NCBI GenBank assembly: GCA_041736705.1
Contig: JBGSTC010000004.1
Location: 124,001-188,000 of the forward strand
Source of the DNA: GWE2-51-13 sp041736705
Lineage (GTDB): Bacteria > Bacillota_I > Bacilli_A > Erysipelotrichales > Erysipelotrichaceae
DNA: 64,000 bases
Direction: 5' to 3'
Shown: positions 49,575 to 58,844 of the stretch, piece by piece
How positions within the stretch are numbered: the stretch's first letter is position 1
Layout: the number at the start of each line of letters is the position of its first letter
Translations under genes and position numbers: made by a program
The notes under the pieces: generated by a model
Seen by the model: only the letters and a program-made list of their open reading frames with translations
Told to the model about the DNA's origin: nothing
Databases searched by the model: none

Positions 49575-50848
49575 TAACCGAAGTACCCGAACAACAAGCC
49601 AAGGATCGGTCCGTAGAACGCATAGTCGGTTTCACAAAGGACACGCATGACCGGTTCGAATCCTCCGATGTATTGGATCAAGAAGGCTTGTCCGAAAATC
49701 AGGATTAATCCGTTGACGAAGGAACCGATAATAGCTCCTCTACGTCCACCGGTGGAATTGCCATAGATCGCGGTAACCGCGCCTGTGAAGAAAACAGGGA
49801 TCAGCGCCGGGAAGACGACGATGGGGAACTTGACTAAGCCGAGGATGACCATCCCCAGGATGTTTGCGGTTAGACAAGAGAGGAAACCGACGATGACGGA
49901 AGTCGGATGGGCGGGAAACAAGATGGGAACATCCAATCCTGCTTTCGCATTGGGGACCAACTTCTCGGAGATGCCATGGAATGCCGGTACGATTTCCGCC
50001 AACATCATCCGGACACCGGTGACGATGATGGTGATCCAAACACCAAACGTAATCCCGTTCAGGACTGAAAAGGAGAGTATATCGCGACCACCGCTGACTT
50101 TTTCAAGAACGAAGGCGTTACCCGCTAATAATGCGGCGACCAGGAATAACAAGCCCATGATCACGGTCAATGCGATACTCATTTCACGAAGGAAAGATAA
50201 TTTCTTAGGAAGTTTGATTTCTTCAAGATTATTCTTGGGATCTCCAACGATCCCACCGAGTTTCGAAGCGATCCAGCATCCGATGGAACTGGAGTGGGCG
50301 ATCGTAAACCCTTCGCCTCCCGGGACTTTCTGGGTTATCGGCGCCATATACGCACAGGTCAATGTCAAATAGACACCAAGGATCACGGAACCGACGGCGA
50401 CGACCATGGTCGTATCCCAACTCGTCATCGTGGTTAGTACAGCAGCGATCATCCCGGCATAGAAGAAGGAAACGTGCGCCGACAAGTGGATGTATTTGAA
50501 CGGAGTGAATCTGGCCATCAGTAAGTTGATCGCGAATCCGCCGATGAAAATCAAGGCCATCGGAAGACCGATGTTCGCGAGACTCGCACCGATCGCCCCG
50601 CCGATATCCATCGGAACAATCGGCATACCGAAGATTTTCTGCAACATGAGTTGTAGGGGGGCAAGCGCCATCCCGAGATTCTGTGCGGCGGTGTTGATGA
50701 TGGTGAATCCCAACATCGTTTTTACCGTACCGCTGATAACCTTATCGAAACTCTTTTTTTGTAGAAGAAGACCGATACAAACGAAGATACCGATCAAGAA
50801 CGTCGCTTCACTGAAAATGCGAGTAATCAAATACATTAAGATTTCCAT
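49574..50848 (-). CDS. UlaA/SgaT-family PTS permease IIC (locus B)
   Basis: 424 residues, about eleven membrane segments, with AFHGISEKLVPNAKAGLDVP and IYGNSTGGRRGA, the UlaA-family pattern seen in the two other IIC proteins of this window. Transports an acidic sugar and works with the IIB and IIA encoded upstream. GGAGGGG precedes the ATG; gap to IIB is 9 bases. Only the IIC, IIB, IIA and a TrpA-like enzyme are present, so the sugar is unidentified. Confidence 0.88.
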   Translation of the reverse strand: MEILMYLITRIFSEATFLIGIFVCIGLLLQKKSFDKVISGTVKTMLGFTIINTAAQNLGMALAPLQLMLQKIFGMPIVPMDIGGAIGASLANIGLPMALIFIGGFAINLLMARFTPFKYIHLSAHVSFFYAGMIAAVLTTMTSWDTTMVVAVGSVILGVYLTLTCAYMAPITQKVPGGEGFTIAHSSSIGCWIASKLGGIVGDPKNNLEEIKLPKKLSFLREMSIALTVIMGLLFLVAALLAGNAFVLEKVSGGRDILSFSVLNGITFGVWITIIVTGVRMMLAEIVPAFHGISEKLVPNAKAGLDVPILFPAHPTSVIVGFLSCLTANILGMVILGLVKFPIVVFPALIPVFFTGAVTAIYGNSTGGRRGAIIGSFVNGLILIFGQAFLIQYIGGFEPVMRVLCETDYAFYGPILGLLFGYFG

Positions 50849-50857
50849 TTGCCCCTC

Positions 50858-51139
50858 CTATTGAGCTTTCTCATGAATTTTTGCGAGTAATGCCAATCTT
50901 AAACCGACTTTATCGGTCAAATTATCGATTCGTATGATTTTATCATCGGCACCGCGAATCACATCCGCGATATCCGACGTCGTAATGATCCAGTCCGCGC
51001 TCTTCGGGTCGACGGATGCGACATCCGCCGCTTCGATATTGGCTTCTATTCCCTCTTTATCAAGGATTTGTTGGGCAAAAAGCCGCAGCATCATGCTTGT
51101 TCCGACCCCTGCACCGCAAACCGTTAGAATATTGATCAT
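50858..51139 (-). CDS. PTS IIB component, ascorbate type (locus B)
   Basis: 93 residues with phospho-Cys in NILTVCGAGVGTSMML at about residue 7. Start at 51139 follows AGGGGAGG. Between IIA and IIC genes in the usual order. Confidence 0.9.
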   Translation of the reverse strand: MINILTVCGAGVGTSMMLRLFAQQILDKEGIEANIEAADVASVDPKSADWIITTSDIADVIRGADDKIIRIDNLTDKVGLRLALLAKIHEKAQ

Positions 51140-51149
51140 ATTTCCTCCC

Positions 51150-51584
51150 CTAGAGCATGTCATAGATCACATTCGGATCAAGTTCAGCCAGAATGGTTTC
51201 CAACTTATTCTCATCTCCGAAAATATCTGCGATATCGCTCAATGCTTCAAGATGTTTCGTGTTGTCTTTTGCTGCCAGACAAATGATGATCCGTACCGGA
51301 TCGTTTTGACGATGTCCGAAGACAACCGGTTCCTTCAATGTCATCAGTGCAATCGAAGTACGGATGACGCCTTCCTCCGGTCGAGCATGCGGCATCGCGA
51401 TGCCTGGGGCAATCACGATGTACTGACCGAATTCCAGAACTTTATCAATCATCGCATCGATATACTTCGCTTCGATATCGCCGTGTTCCAGTAGAATATT
51501 CCCTGCGAGCCGGATGGATTCCTGCCATGTTTTCGCATCGACTTTCGTCTGAATCCGGCTTTGACTTGTTATCTCTTGAATCAT
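51150..51584 (-). CDS. PTS IIA component, mannitol/ascorbate type (locus B)
   Basis: 144 residues of the PTS_EIIA_2 family with the phospho-His in GIAMPHARPEEGV at about 65. ATG at 51584 overlaps the activator stop by 4 bp and has AGAGGG in frame distance; the ATG two codons earlier touches that site. It is the only free IIA gene among the three UlaA-type loci, so it might serve loci A and C as well. Confidence 0.9.
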   Translation of the reverse strand: MIQEITSQSRIQTKVDAKTWQESIRLAGNILLEHGDIEAKYIDAMIDKVLEFGQYIVIAPGIAMPHARPEEGVIRTSIALMTLKEPVVFGHRQNDPVRIIICLAAKDNTKHLEALSDIADIFGDENKLETILAELDPNVIYDML

Positions 51585-53674
51585 AACCATCCCTCTTTCA
51601 TGATGACATCATAGACTTCGGATGTCGCTAATTTGCGTAGACGATCCCTTGTCTTCTCAACCGACAGTAACTCAATCAGATGAGTTAACGTGTTGACATG
51701 GGATGTCTTGTCGTATGGCGCCAACAATACCACGGTATCGATCGGTCCGAACCGATGGTCGATTTCGAAACGCTGCTCAAGCAATGCGACAACGATGGAT
51801 GCCTGCAGGACATTTCCGTCATTGTATGCATGTGGCATGGCGATTCCCGGCGCAATCATGATCCATCCAGGATGTACATCATAATGAGCCTTCAACTGGC
51901 GAATATATTCCGGACGAATCCGGTCTGACGCTAGAAGGGGTTGTGCACACTCATCGATGAGCCCTTCTAGATTCATACACTTTTGAATCTTCACTACGCC
52001 TTGTGGAAAGACGATTGAAGAATTCGAACCGCGAATACTGTTTGATTTCACTTTACCGGATTGTTTCGCGAATCGCATACTAACTTCATTCATGATGCGA
52101 GTCGCCGTAACCTGATCCGTGACTTGATTGACGATCATTGCGAATTCACTAAGAATTTCGTTTTTCTCGTCATACTCATCCGTCTTTCTTCGATGCAAAA
52201 CCTCGCCAAGCCTCTTGATGTCGACATCGCTCAACAGTGGCGTCACCTCGATGACATTCATCCCGGTCGACTTCAGGGGTACGGTGGTCACGATGTGGTC
52301 GAACCTTTGCTTTTGCAGACACTCGGTCACCCTGGATTTCGATACGATATCCACGATCTCGTAGCCATCGAAGAAGTACGAGAGTCGGGATGCCAGTAAC
52401 TGCGAAGTTCCCACTCCGCTTGAACAAACCAGTAAAATCCGTACGTTTTCGTTTGTTGCACTTGTTTCCGATGGGATATTCGCCGCAAAGTGCATCGCGA
52501 TGTAACAGAGTTCGTCGTCATTGAACGTCAATCCATGGTTGACTTCGATTTCAGAGATCGCGATGCGAACAGCTTCGAAGATATGTCCATGGCTTAATTG
52601 GAACTTCGTCAACAATGGATTCTCAACCGGGCGGTCGACGCGAATCCGTTCAAGTGCAGGAATGATGTGCAGAATCAGTCCGCTCTTTATTTTCTGATGA
52701 TCGGGGAAAATCGTGTTCAAGTGTTCCTCAACGTTCCCGATCATTCTTTCAAGTTCATCATCCATTTCCGGATGGTACTGTACCAACTCGTCTTTCTCAC
52801 GATAAGCTACCGATGCGCCAAGCAGATGATAGGTAAGGTAGGCCGTTTCTGACTCCGTGAAAACCACTTTGAATTTTCTCGATAGAGACTGAGTGAACTC
52901 TACCGCATCTTGATATTCGATCTTCTCTTGAATCCTTCTCAGCTCAGTCTCGCTGATTTCGATCACCTTGTCTTCACGAATTCTCTGAATTGCCAGTACG
53001 ATATGGATCAAAATGTTGATGTAACTCTCAACGGAGAATTCGAAGTGCCGCGTTTCTTGAATATGATCGATATGTCTTCTGACTTCATCCACCGTTTCTT
53101 CATCCATCATCGATTTCAACGACTCGATTCTCTCATCCAAATCGTCGTAATGCGTCAACGCTTGTTTCTTCGACGACTGACGAATGCAGTCGAGATAGGC
53201 TCTTCGTTTATGGTTCTCATCTCCGAAGATGGTCAGAAACGATTGATTCCGTTCTAGTTTCAAACCATATTTTTCGAGTCGCTTTGACATCGGCTTTATA
53301 TTGGCAATGACGGTCGAGAAGCTGATGTTTAGTGTTTTTGCGAGAGTATGTACGGAGATTCTGCCTTTTCTTAGTACGAGACGCATCATGGCATCGGTGC
53401 GTGAATCGGGAAATTCATCCATCGTTTTTTGCCGTTCTCTCTTAAGTTCACTTACGAGCCGATCTTTGTCGAGTTGCGGATTCATTCCAACTCCGGCAAC
53501 CGAACGTTCAAGCCGAGGAAGCCCTCGCTCACTGAACCAAGCATCGATGATCGGCAAGTCGTTTCGTATTGTTCTTTGAGAACATGCCAGCGTCTTCGAC
53601 AAAGTGGCGACACTGTGAAAAGTGTTGTCATGCATCAAGATCTTGATCAACTCGATTTTTCTGCCGTCCAGCAT
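51581..53674 (-). CDS. PRD-domain transcriptional activator with IIB and IIA domains (locus B)
   Basis: 697 residues with the same order as the locus A activator: helix-turn-helix units (about 1-60 and 85-130), PRD1 and PRD2 (about 180-405), IIB-like domain with Cys in ILLVCSSGVGTSQLL (about 415), and IIA-like domain with His in GIAMPHAYNDGNV (about 605). It heads the operon and is coupled to the IIA gene. Phosphorylation through HPr and the IIA/IIB proteins should gate activation by the sugar. AGGTGA precedes the ATG. Confidence 0.88.
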   Translation of the reverse strand: MLDGRKIELIKILMHDNTFHSVATLSKTLACSQRTIRNDLPIIDAWFSERGLPRLERSVAGVGMNPQLDKDRLVSELKRERQKTMDEFPDSRTDAMMRLVLRKGRISVHTLAKTLNISFSTVIANIKPMSKRLEKYGLKLERNQSFLTIFGDENHKRRAYLDCIRQSSKKQALTHYDDLDERIESLKSMMDEETVDEVRRHIDHIQETRHFEFSVESYINILIHIVLAIQRIREDKVIEISETELRRIQEKIEYQDAVEFTQSLSRKFKVVFTESETAYLTYHLLGASVAYREKDELVQYHPEMDDELERMIGNVEEHLNTIFPDHQKIKSGLILHIIPALERIRVDRPVENPLLTKFQLSHGHIFEAVRIAISEIEVNHGLTFNDDELCYIAMHFAANIPSETSATNENVRILLVCSSGVGTSQLLASRLSYFFDGYEIVDIVSKSRVTECLQKQRFDHIVTTVPLKSTGMNVIEVTPLLSDVDIKRLGEVLHRRKTDEYDEKNEILSEFAMIVNQVTDQVTATRIMNEVSMRFAKQSGKVKSNSIRGSNSSIVFPQGVVKIQKCMNLEGLIDECAQPLLASDRIRPEYIRQLKAHYDVHPGWIMIAPGIAMPHAYNDGNVLQASIVVALLEQRFEIDHRFGPIDTVVLLAPYDKTSHVNTLTHLIELLSVEKTRDRLRKLATSEVYDVIMKEGWL

Positions 53675-53791
53675 CTTTTCACCTACTTTCTTCCTTTGCC
53701 CAAAATATACTCATTTTCGGAGTGAATCACAAGAGAACTCCGTCAATACGTTGATATTGTTTTTCCATCGTAGTGTGAATTCCCATAACAA

Positions 53792-53813
53792 AAGCAAGGA
53801 ATGACCCTTGCTT
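53792..53813 (-). terminator. terminator of the 53823-54521 gene
   Basis: AAGCAAGG (53792-53799), 6-base loop, CCTTGCTT (53806-53813), with TTTTG after it on the minus strand. Confidence 0.75.
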
Positions 53814-53822
53814 GATTGCTTA

Positions 53823-54521
53823 TCAGACTAAATTGAGTATGTGTTTCTCGATCTTCTTCACGAATGTGACCAACGAGTCTTTATCGCTTACCGGTGCTTT
53901 CGCATCGATCTCGCGGATCAGATCCAGGGGTGTACGAATCCAGACGGCGATGGAGAGGGAAACCAGGAATTCATGGGGATCTTCGGAGTTCATGTAGGAC
54001 TCGTCGAACTTCTTGATGAATTCTTGCACATCGATGATTGAACGGTATTTCGTCAGTGAATCGATGAAGGCTTCGTTCTCGCGGCTGTAGTGTTTCCCTG
54101 CGAACTCTTCGAACAGTTGGACCAAGGTGTCTTTGTCCGTACTGTGGATATTGAAATCGAAGATATGCTTGCCCCAGGGATTGGATACCTTGATGACCGG
54201 TAGGACCTGGACATAGAGCTTGTAGCCATCGATGTTGATGGATTTGGTCCTCAGGATGTCCATCGCATAGTCTCCGCGATAGAGGTCGTTCCCCTGTTCT
54301 TTATTGTTTGCGAGGTAGAAACGTAAATCCAGATTATAGTCGTAGTTGATGAACGCAAACTCGCGGGTGAAGGGTTTGTCCAAGATCCCGATCCAATAGA
54401 CGGGATCCCCTTTCTCCGTACGTTTGTTGATGTGTTCGCCGTTGCCATGATAATTGAATGCGAAACGTTCAATCCGATGAATGATTTCTTCTTTCGTCGT
54501 CAGCGTTTGGCGAATGTCCAT
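53823..54521 (-). CDS. hypothetical cytoplasmic protein, 232 aa
   Basis: No signal peptide or membrane helix. Alpha/beta-looking with RFAFNYHGNGEH, PVYWIGILDKPF and a helical C-terminal half (EFIKKFDESYMNSEDPHEFL). I do not recognise the family. ATG 54521 follows GGAGG at a normal distance; eleven codons of possible extension lack a site. Monocistronic with its own terminator. Confidence 0.65.
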   Translation of the reverse strand: MDIRQTLTTKEEIIHRIERFAFNYHGNGEHINKRTEKGDPVYWIGILDKPFTREFAFINYDYNLDLRFYLANNKEQGNDLYRGDYAMDILRTKSINIDGYKLYVQVLPVIKVSNPWGKHIFDFNIHSTDKDTLVQLFEEFAGKHYSRENEAFIDSLTKYRSIIDVQEFIKKFDESYMNSEDPHEFLVSLSIAVWIRTPLDLIREIDAKAPVSDKDSLVTFVKKIEKHILNLV

Positions 54522-54572
54522 GATTCTTTCCTCCGTGTTGTCTTCATTATACACAAGGAGAGGTCGAATTGC

Positions 54573-55412
54573 TTATTCCAGCACGATTTCCAACGATTTC
54601 AGTCCCGATTCTTTTTCGACGGGCATCAAGCGATGGAAAGTCGGGACCATTTTGTCATAGGTACAGAAGGAATCAAAGCCAAGATCCAGGAGGATTCCGG
54701 TCACTTTGTCGAAATGTTCCGCCAAATCAGCCTTCTTGTGGCTGTCGGAACCCAAGGTCAGGATCTTCCCTCCCAGTTCGCGATACCAGGTCAGAATCTG
54801 GCGCGAAGGGGTCAAATCCGGAAGGTTGTAGCGATAACTCGAGGTGTTCACTTCGAGTCCCTTATCGTCGGCGATGACTTGTCTCAAGACACTCTTGATG
54901 ATCTCTTCGACTTCTTTATCGTCTAGAATCCCTTGCCGGTCGTAGCGTTTGATGACGTCCAGATGCCCCAATACGCTATAGTCCTTGTACTCTTTGATGA
55001 CATCCAGGATCGCTTGGTAATAGCCGTGGTTGTATTCGAGTTGCGTCTTCCCTTCCTGATATTCATTCATCCAGAATTCCTGGTCGTCGATCTGATGACT
55101 GGACATGAGGATGAAATCGAAGGGGTAGGCGGCGAAATCCCGATGATAGTTCTCGATCGTATGACGCTGGAGGGCGAATTCCGCCCCGAACTTCAATCGG
55201 ATCTGATGCTTATATTTTTCCTTGAATCCGGAAAGGGTTTGATAGTAACGTGGAAGATCGGTCAAATGCGACGCCTTCTTCACAAGGTAATCATGATGTT
55301 CCGTAAAACACAATTCGTCAATTCCCAGACGAATCGCTTCCTGGATGCTTTCTTCCATGTCTTGTTTGGAATCATCCGAGAAATTGGTATGGGTATGATA
55401 ATCCGCGATCAT
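54573..55412 (-). CDS. HisJ-like PHP-domain histidinol-phosphatase family protein
   Basis: 279 residues. PHP metal motifs DYHTHTNFSDDS (N-terminus), CFTEHHDY, AEFALQRH, SSHQIDDQEFW, VLGHLDVIKRYD and GSDSHKKADL. HisJ-type histidinol phosphatases have this length and motif order. No other histidine-biosynthesis gene is nearby, so the phosphoester could be different. GAGGAGG precedes the ATG. Confidence 0.8.
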   Translation of the reverse strand: MIADYHTHTNFSDDSKQDMEESIQEAIRLGIDELCFTEHHDYLVKKASHLTDLPRYYQTLSGFKEKYKHQIRLKFGAEFALQRHTIENYHRDFAAYPFDFILMSSHQIDDQEFWMNEYQEGKTQLEYNHGYYQAILDVIKEYKDYSVLGHLDVIKRYDRQGILDDKEVEEIIKSVLRQVIADDKGLEVNTSSYRYNLPDLTPSRQILTWYRELGGKILTLGSDSHKKADLAEHFDKVTGILLDLGFDSFCTYDKMVPTFHRLMPVEKESGLKSLEIVLE

Positions 55413-55533
55413 AGGTAATCCTCCTCTAGTGAAAAACTAATACTGTATCACAACGCTCTTATTCTACTACAGGAAGACATGGGATAAAAGCGAAAGCCCT
55501 GGTAAAATTGACCTAAAATCGCCCCGAAGTCTT

Positions 55534-55556
55534 ATAAAAAAGACCCGTAGGTCTTT
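55534..55556 (-). terminator. terminator of the 76-codon gene
   Basis: AAAGACC (55539-55545), loop CGTA, GGTCTTT (55550-55556), with a long T run on the minus strand. Confidence 0.8.
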
Positions 55557-55773
55557 ACTTCACATTCTCCACTGCGTAATATAGCGCACCATATTGCGGT
55601 ACAGCCTTCAATACCTTCTTCACATAGGCTGCAGGATCTTTCTGGCTCTCGTTCACTTCGAAGAACAGCTTCAAGCCCTTCTTCTCGAGGAATTTCGCTT
55701 CCAAGCCCTCAATGGCTTCTACGGTTTTGATGATGTCGTCCTGTTTCATGGCGACGTTAACGATGATTTTCAT
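55555..55773 (-). CDS. small conserved-looking protein, 72 aa
   Basis: Product MKIIVNVAMKQDDIIKTVEA followed by a beta-alpha-beta pattern (LEAKFLEKKGLKLFFEVN) looks like a small ferredoxin-like fold, perhaps a regulatory or ATP-cone-like module. ATG 55773 follows GGAGG; its terminator touches the stop. No family recognised. Confidence 0.6.
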   Translation of the reverse strand: MKIIVNVAMKQDDIIKTVEAIEGLEAKFLEKKGLKLFFEVNESQKDPAAYVKKVLKAVPQYGALYYAVENVK

Positions 55774-55872
55774 GTTTACCTCCAAGGGTGCGGTTCGCTT
55801 GAACCCGTCCTTATTTTAGCACGAAGCAAGATTTGTGAAACGGATTTACGTCGATTGGTACGGAGTTTCAGT

Positions 55873-56517
55873 CTAGAAGACTTCTTTACCATGGATGTTG
55901 AAAATCCGGATGGCTTCCATCGCCTGCGGCAGGTCGACCATCTTCACGAAGATGTCATAAGGAAGCGTACAGGTATGCGCCCCCGCGCTCAGTGCCTTCA
56001 CGACCTGTTCCGGCTGCTTGAAGCTCGCCGCGATGATCCGTGTCGACGCATCCCGCTCATCGATGAACTGACGCATCGCCTCGATCTCGGCGTAGGGATC
56101 CACACCCAACACATGCATCCTGTTGACATAGGGTGCCAAGGTATCGCAACCCGCCAACACACCCAAAATCCCTTGGGTCGCGGAGTAGATCGCCGTTCCC
56201 AAAACATGGACTTTCGGATGTTTTTTCTTGAATTCATGCACGGTCTGAAGCCCGATCTGATCCAATGGGATTTTAATCGCGATGCGTGAATCGCTGATGG
56301 ACAAAAGATGCTCCGCATCCTCTAACCGTTCTTGTGCGGTGTCGCCTACGACTTGGACATAAAGGATGGGGAAAGATAAATCCAGAATCTCACGTACCCT
56401 TTCATCCCGATTCACCTTCTCGCGATTCAGGATGGTCGGATTGGTCGTAACCCCGCGAAATACACCGGACTTCGATGCATTGCGGATTTCATCAAGATTG
56501 GCTGTATCAAGAAACAT
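55873..56517 (-). CDS. transaldolase-like protein, TalC/FSA type
   Basis: 214 residues, class I aldolase TIM barrel. LDTANLDEIR start, GVTTNPTIL, Schiff-base Lys in IAIKIPLDQ (Lys 82), and C-terminal loops HVLGTAIYSATQG and AGAHTCTLPYDIF. The size is that of the TalC/fructose-6-phosphate aldolase subfamily, which moves dihydroxyacetone or cleaves fructose-6-P. GGAGGA precedes the ATG. Not in a pentose or PTS operon here. Confidence 0.88.
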   Translation of the reverse strand: MFLDTANLDEIRNASKSGVFRGVTTNPTILNREKVNRDERVREILDLSFPILYVQVVGDTAQERLEDAEHLLSISDSRIAIKIPLDQIGLQTVHEFKKKHPKVHVLGTAIYSATQGILGVLAGCDTLAPYVNRMHVLGVDPYAEIEAMRQFIDERDASTRIIAASFKQPEQVVKALSAGAHTCTLPYDIFVKMVDLPQAMEAIRIFNIHGKEVF

Positions 56518-56695
56518 GGCTCAGTCCTCCTACCTTACTAGTGTACGACGAAACAGAACGAATGTGTGTCCAATTTTCGCAAGATGCACAACGCAAAACC
56601 AATCGTGCCAGAATCGAACCGATAACTTTATGGAATAGGCATCGTTCGTGAAACCAAGGCAGGGGAATGCTACACTTTAGGAAACGGAGAATACG

Positions 56696-57373
56696 ATGAA
56701 AACACAAACGAAGGAACTACTGGATCAAATCATGGAATTGTCTGATGAGCGGAAAGTCAAAATCTACCTGAAACAAGGGATCAAAGAGAAAATACTCGGG
56801 GTCAATCTGGGGCCTCTACGTAAGTTGGCCGAGGAACATGGCACCGATACCGAAGCGGCGGATGAACTCTGGGAAACGGGCATCTATGAAGCACGGGTCG
56901 TGGCGTCGATGTTGGTGGATGCCAGGGCGATGAGTGTTGTCGAAATGGAAAGATACCTAAGTCAAACACAATCCAGGATCGTTGTCGATGAGTTGACCTT
57001 CGATGTGTTCGATGAAGTGAAGGACAAGAAAGAATGGATGGATCGATGGATCCATCATGAGGATCTCGTATTGCGTCGTGCCGGGTGGAACATGGCGATC
57101 GTCATGATCCTGCGCCATAAGAACGATCCCGTTTGGCTACAATCTTTGGTAGAGTACATCGAAGCCAATCTGGTCGATGCGGACGGATTCATCCAAGACG
57201 CGATGAACCGGGCACTCTGCGAGATCGGGATACGTTATGACGAATTCACACAACGATGTCTATCGATCGGTGAGCGTCTAGGAGTGTATCGCGACATGAA
57301 AGTCTCGAAAGGATGCACTTCACCCTATGCCCCGGATTGGATCAACGTGGTAAGAAAGAAGAAGCATAAATAG
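56696..57373 (+). CDS. AlkD-like DNA alkylation repair protein
   Basis: 225 residues made of HEAT-like helical repeats: GVNLGPLRKLAEEHG, ELWETGIYEARVVASML, DRWIHHEDLVLRRAGW, then NRALCEIGIRYDEF. This matches the AlkD family of DNA glycosylase-like proteins that recognise alkylated bases. Single gene; AACGGAGA precedes the ATG. Confidence 0.85.
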   Translation: MKTQTKELLDQIMELSDERKVKIYLKQGIKEKILGVNLGPLRKLAEEHGTDTEAADELWETGIYEARVVASMLVDARAMSVVEMERYLSQTQSRIVVDELTFDVFDEVKDKKEWMDRWIHHEDLVLRRAGWNMAIVMILRHKNDPVWLQSLVEYIEANLVDADGFIQDAMNRALCEIGIRYDEFTQRCLSIGERLGVYRDMKVSKGCTSPYAPDWINVVRKKKHK

Positions 57374-57411
57374 TAAATCACGATGCGTACTGACGCATCG
57401 AAAGGAGTCCT

Positions 57412-58293
57412 ATGTCGAAAATCGCCCCTCATCTCTGGTTTGATACCCAAGCCGTCCAAGCCTCTGAGCTCTATCTCTCCCTCTTTCCGGGATCCAAGTT
57501 GATCAGCCATACCGTCATCAAAGAAACGCCCTCGGGAGATTGCGACTTCTTGGACATCGAATTGGCGGGACAGGAATTCATGCTGATTTCCGCCGGACCG
57601 TATTTCACCCTCAATCCGTCCGTTTCTTTCCTGGTCGCCTGTGCAAGCAAGGAAGAAGTCGATGTCTATTACAACGTACTGATCGAAGGCGGCAGCGAAC
57701 TGATGCCGCTTCAATCCTATGACTTCAGCGAACGTTATGCCTGGGTCGTCGATCGATACGGCGTCTCCTGGCAGTTGATGTTTACCTTCCTGCCGGTCGC
57801 ACAGAAAATCACCCCGACCTTGATGTTTGTCGGCGACAACTGTGGAAAAGCGGAAGAAGCCGTCAATTTCTATGCCTCCGTCTTCAGTGACTCCTCCGTT
57901 GATTCCGTAATGCATTATGGCGAAGACGCCTTCCCGGATCTCCCGAACTCCGCCCAACACATCGGACTCACTCTGGAGGGTCAACAGTTCGCCGCCATGG
58001 ATAGTGCTTATGAACACCAATTCGGCTTCAACGAAGGGATCTCGCTCTTCGTCTATGCGGATACCCAGGAAGAGATCGACACGTATTGGAACGCGTTATC
58101 CGCCGTCCCCGAAGCCGAACAATGCGGATGGTTGAAGGATAAATACGGACTCTCGTGGCAGATCAGTCCGCGCATCATGAATGAGATGATGTTGGATGTG
58201 AATGCGGAGCGACTGAACGCGGTGACCCAATGCATGCTTCAGATGAAGAAACTCGACATGAACGAACTACAACGTGTCTATGATTCCTTTTAG
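57412..58293 (+). CDS. two-domain VOC family (PhnB-like) protein
   Basis: 293 residues made of two PhnB/VOC domains of about 140 residues each. The first starts KIAPHLWFDTQAVQASELYLS with GVSWQLMFTF; the second starts ITPTLMFVGDNCGKAEEAVNFY and ends GLSWQISPR. Each has the His/Gln/Glu-type surface of the 3-demethylubiquinone methyltransferase-like VOC proteins. Function unknown; often small-molecule binding. AAAGGAG precedes the ATG. Confidence 0.87.
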   Translation: MSKIAPHLWFDTQAVQASELYLSLFPGSKLISHTVIKETPSGDCDFLDIELAGQEFMLISAGPYFTLNPSVSFLVACASKEEVDVYYNVLIEGGSELMPLQSYDFSERYAWVVDRYGVSWQLMFTFLPVAQKITPTLMFVGDNCGKAEEAVNFYASVFSDSSVDSVMHYGEDAFPDLPNSAQHIGLTLEGQQFAAMDSAYEHQFGFNEGISLFVYADTQEEIDTYWNALSAVPEAEQCGWLKDKYGLSWQISPRIMNEMMLDVNAERLNAVTQCMLQMKKLDMNELQRVYDSF

Positions 58294-58360
58294 TTGGATA
58301 TTATGACCCTATTCCTTTGATTCCGTCTATACTAAGGTTAACTATCTTGGGAGGTCTCTG

Positions 58361-58816
58361 ATGAAACCGATGATCGAATGGTTGTTTCCGTCCACCGTGA
58401 CCAATCAAGTAAAGGGATATAAGCTTGCGAGTTCGTTATTTCTCATTTTGTCGATCGTCAGTATCGGTCGAAGTCTGATCCATTTTCTCGCTCCGGATGG
58501 CGGGGCGGGAACGATCGCCGGCATCGACCTTTCATTCGCTGGTTCGCAAAGCGTCGTCTTCGCGTTCGGACTATGGGGCTTGTCGCAATTGATCTACGGC
58601 TTTCTACAGTTTCTCGTCGCGATCCGTTATCGCTCATTGGTCCCCTTGATGTGGCTGATTTTGATTTTCGAGACCTCGGGCAGGATGCTTGTCGGATACA
58701 TGAAACCACCGATCTTGCTTCATACGCCTCCGGGCGGGATCGCGAACTATCTTCTTTTACCTTTCGCGATCGTGATGTTGGTTCTGACCAGGCTTACACC
58801 TAAGAAAAAGACATGA
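58361..58816 (+). CDS. four-helix membrane protein of unknown function
   Basis: 151 residues with four predicted transmembrane helices near 22-42, 62-85, 90-110 and 122-145, joined by short loops (LAPDGGAGTIAGID; YMKPPILLHTPPGG). No conserved catalytic motif was seen. TTGGGAGG precedes the ATG. Monocistronic, converging with the SorC gene across a terminator. Confidence 0.7.
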   Translation: MKPMIEWLFPSTVTNQVKGYKLASSLFLILSIVSIGRSLIHFLAPDGGAGTIAGIDLSFAGSQSVVFAFGLWGLSQLIYGFLQFLVAIRYRSLVPLMWLILIFETSGRMLVGYMKPPILLHTPPGGIANYLLLPFAIVMLVLTRLTPKKKT

Positions 58817-58818
58817 AA

Positions 58819-58844
58819 AAGCGGCCAGATGATTCGGGTCGCTT
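58819..58844. terminator. bidirectional terminator between membrane protein and SorC genes
   Basis: AAGCG (58819-58823) pairs with CGCTT (58840-58844), A run before and TTTTT after. Confidence 0.6.

Noticed and set aside
56585..56605. T-arm-like sequence (GTTCGATTC on the minus strand), possible tRNA
   Set aside because: No complementary T-stem pairs, acceptor stem, D-arm or anticodon arm could be placed around it.
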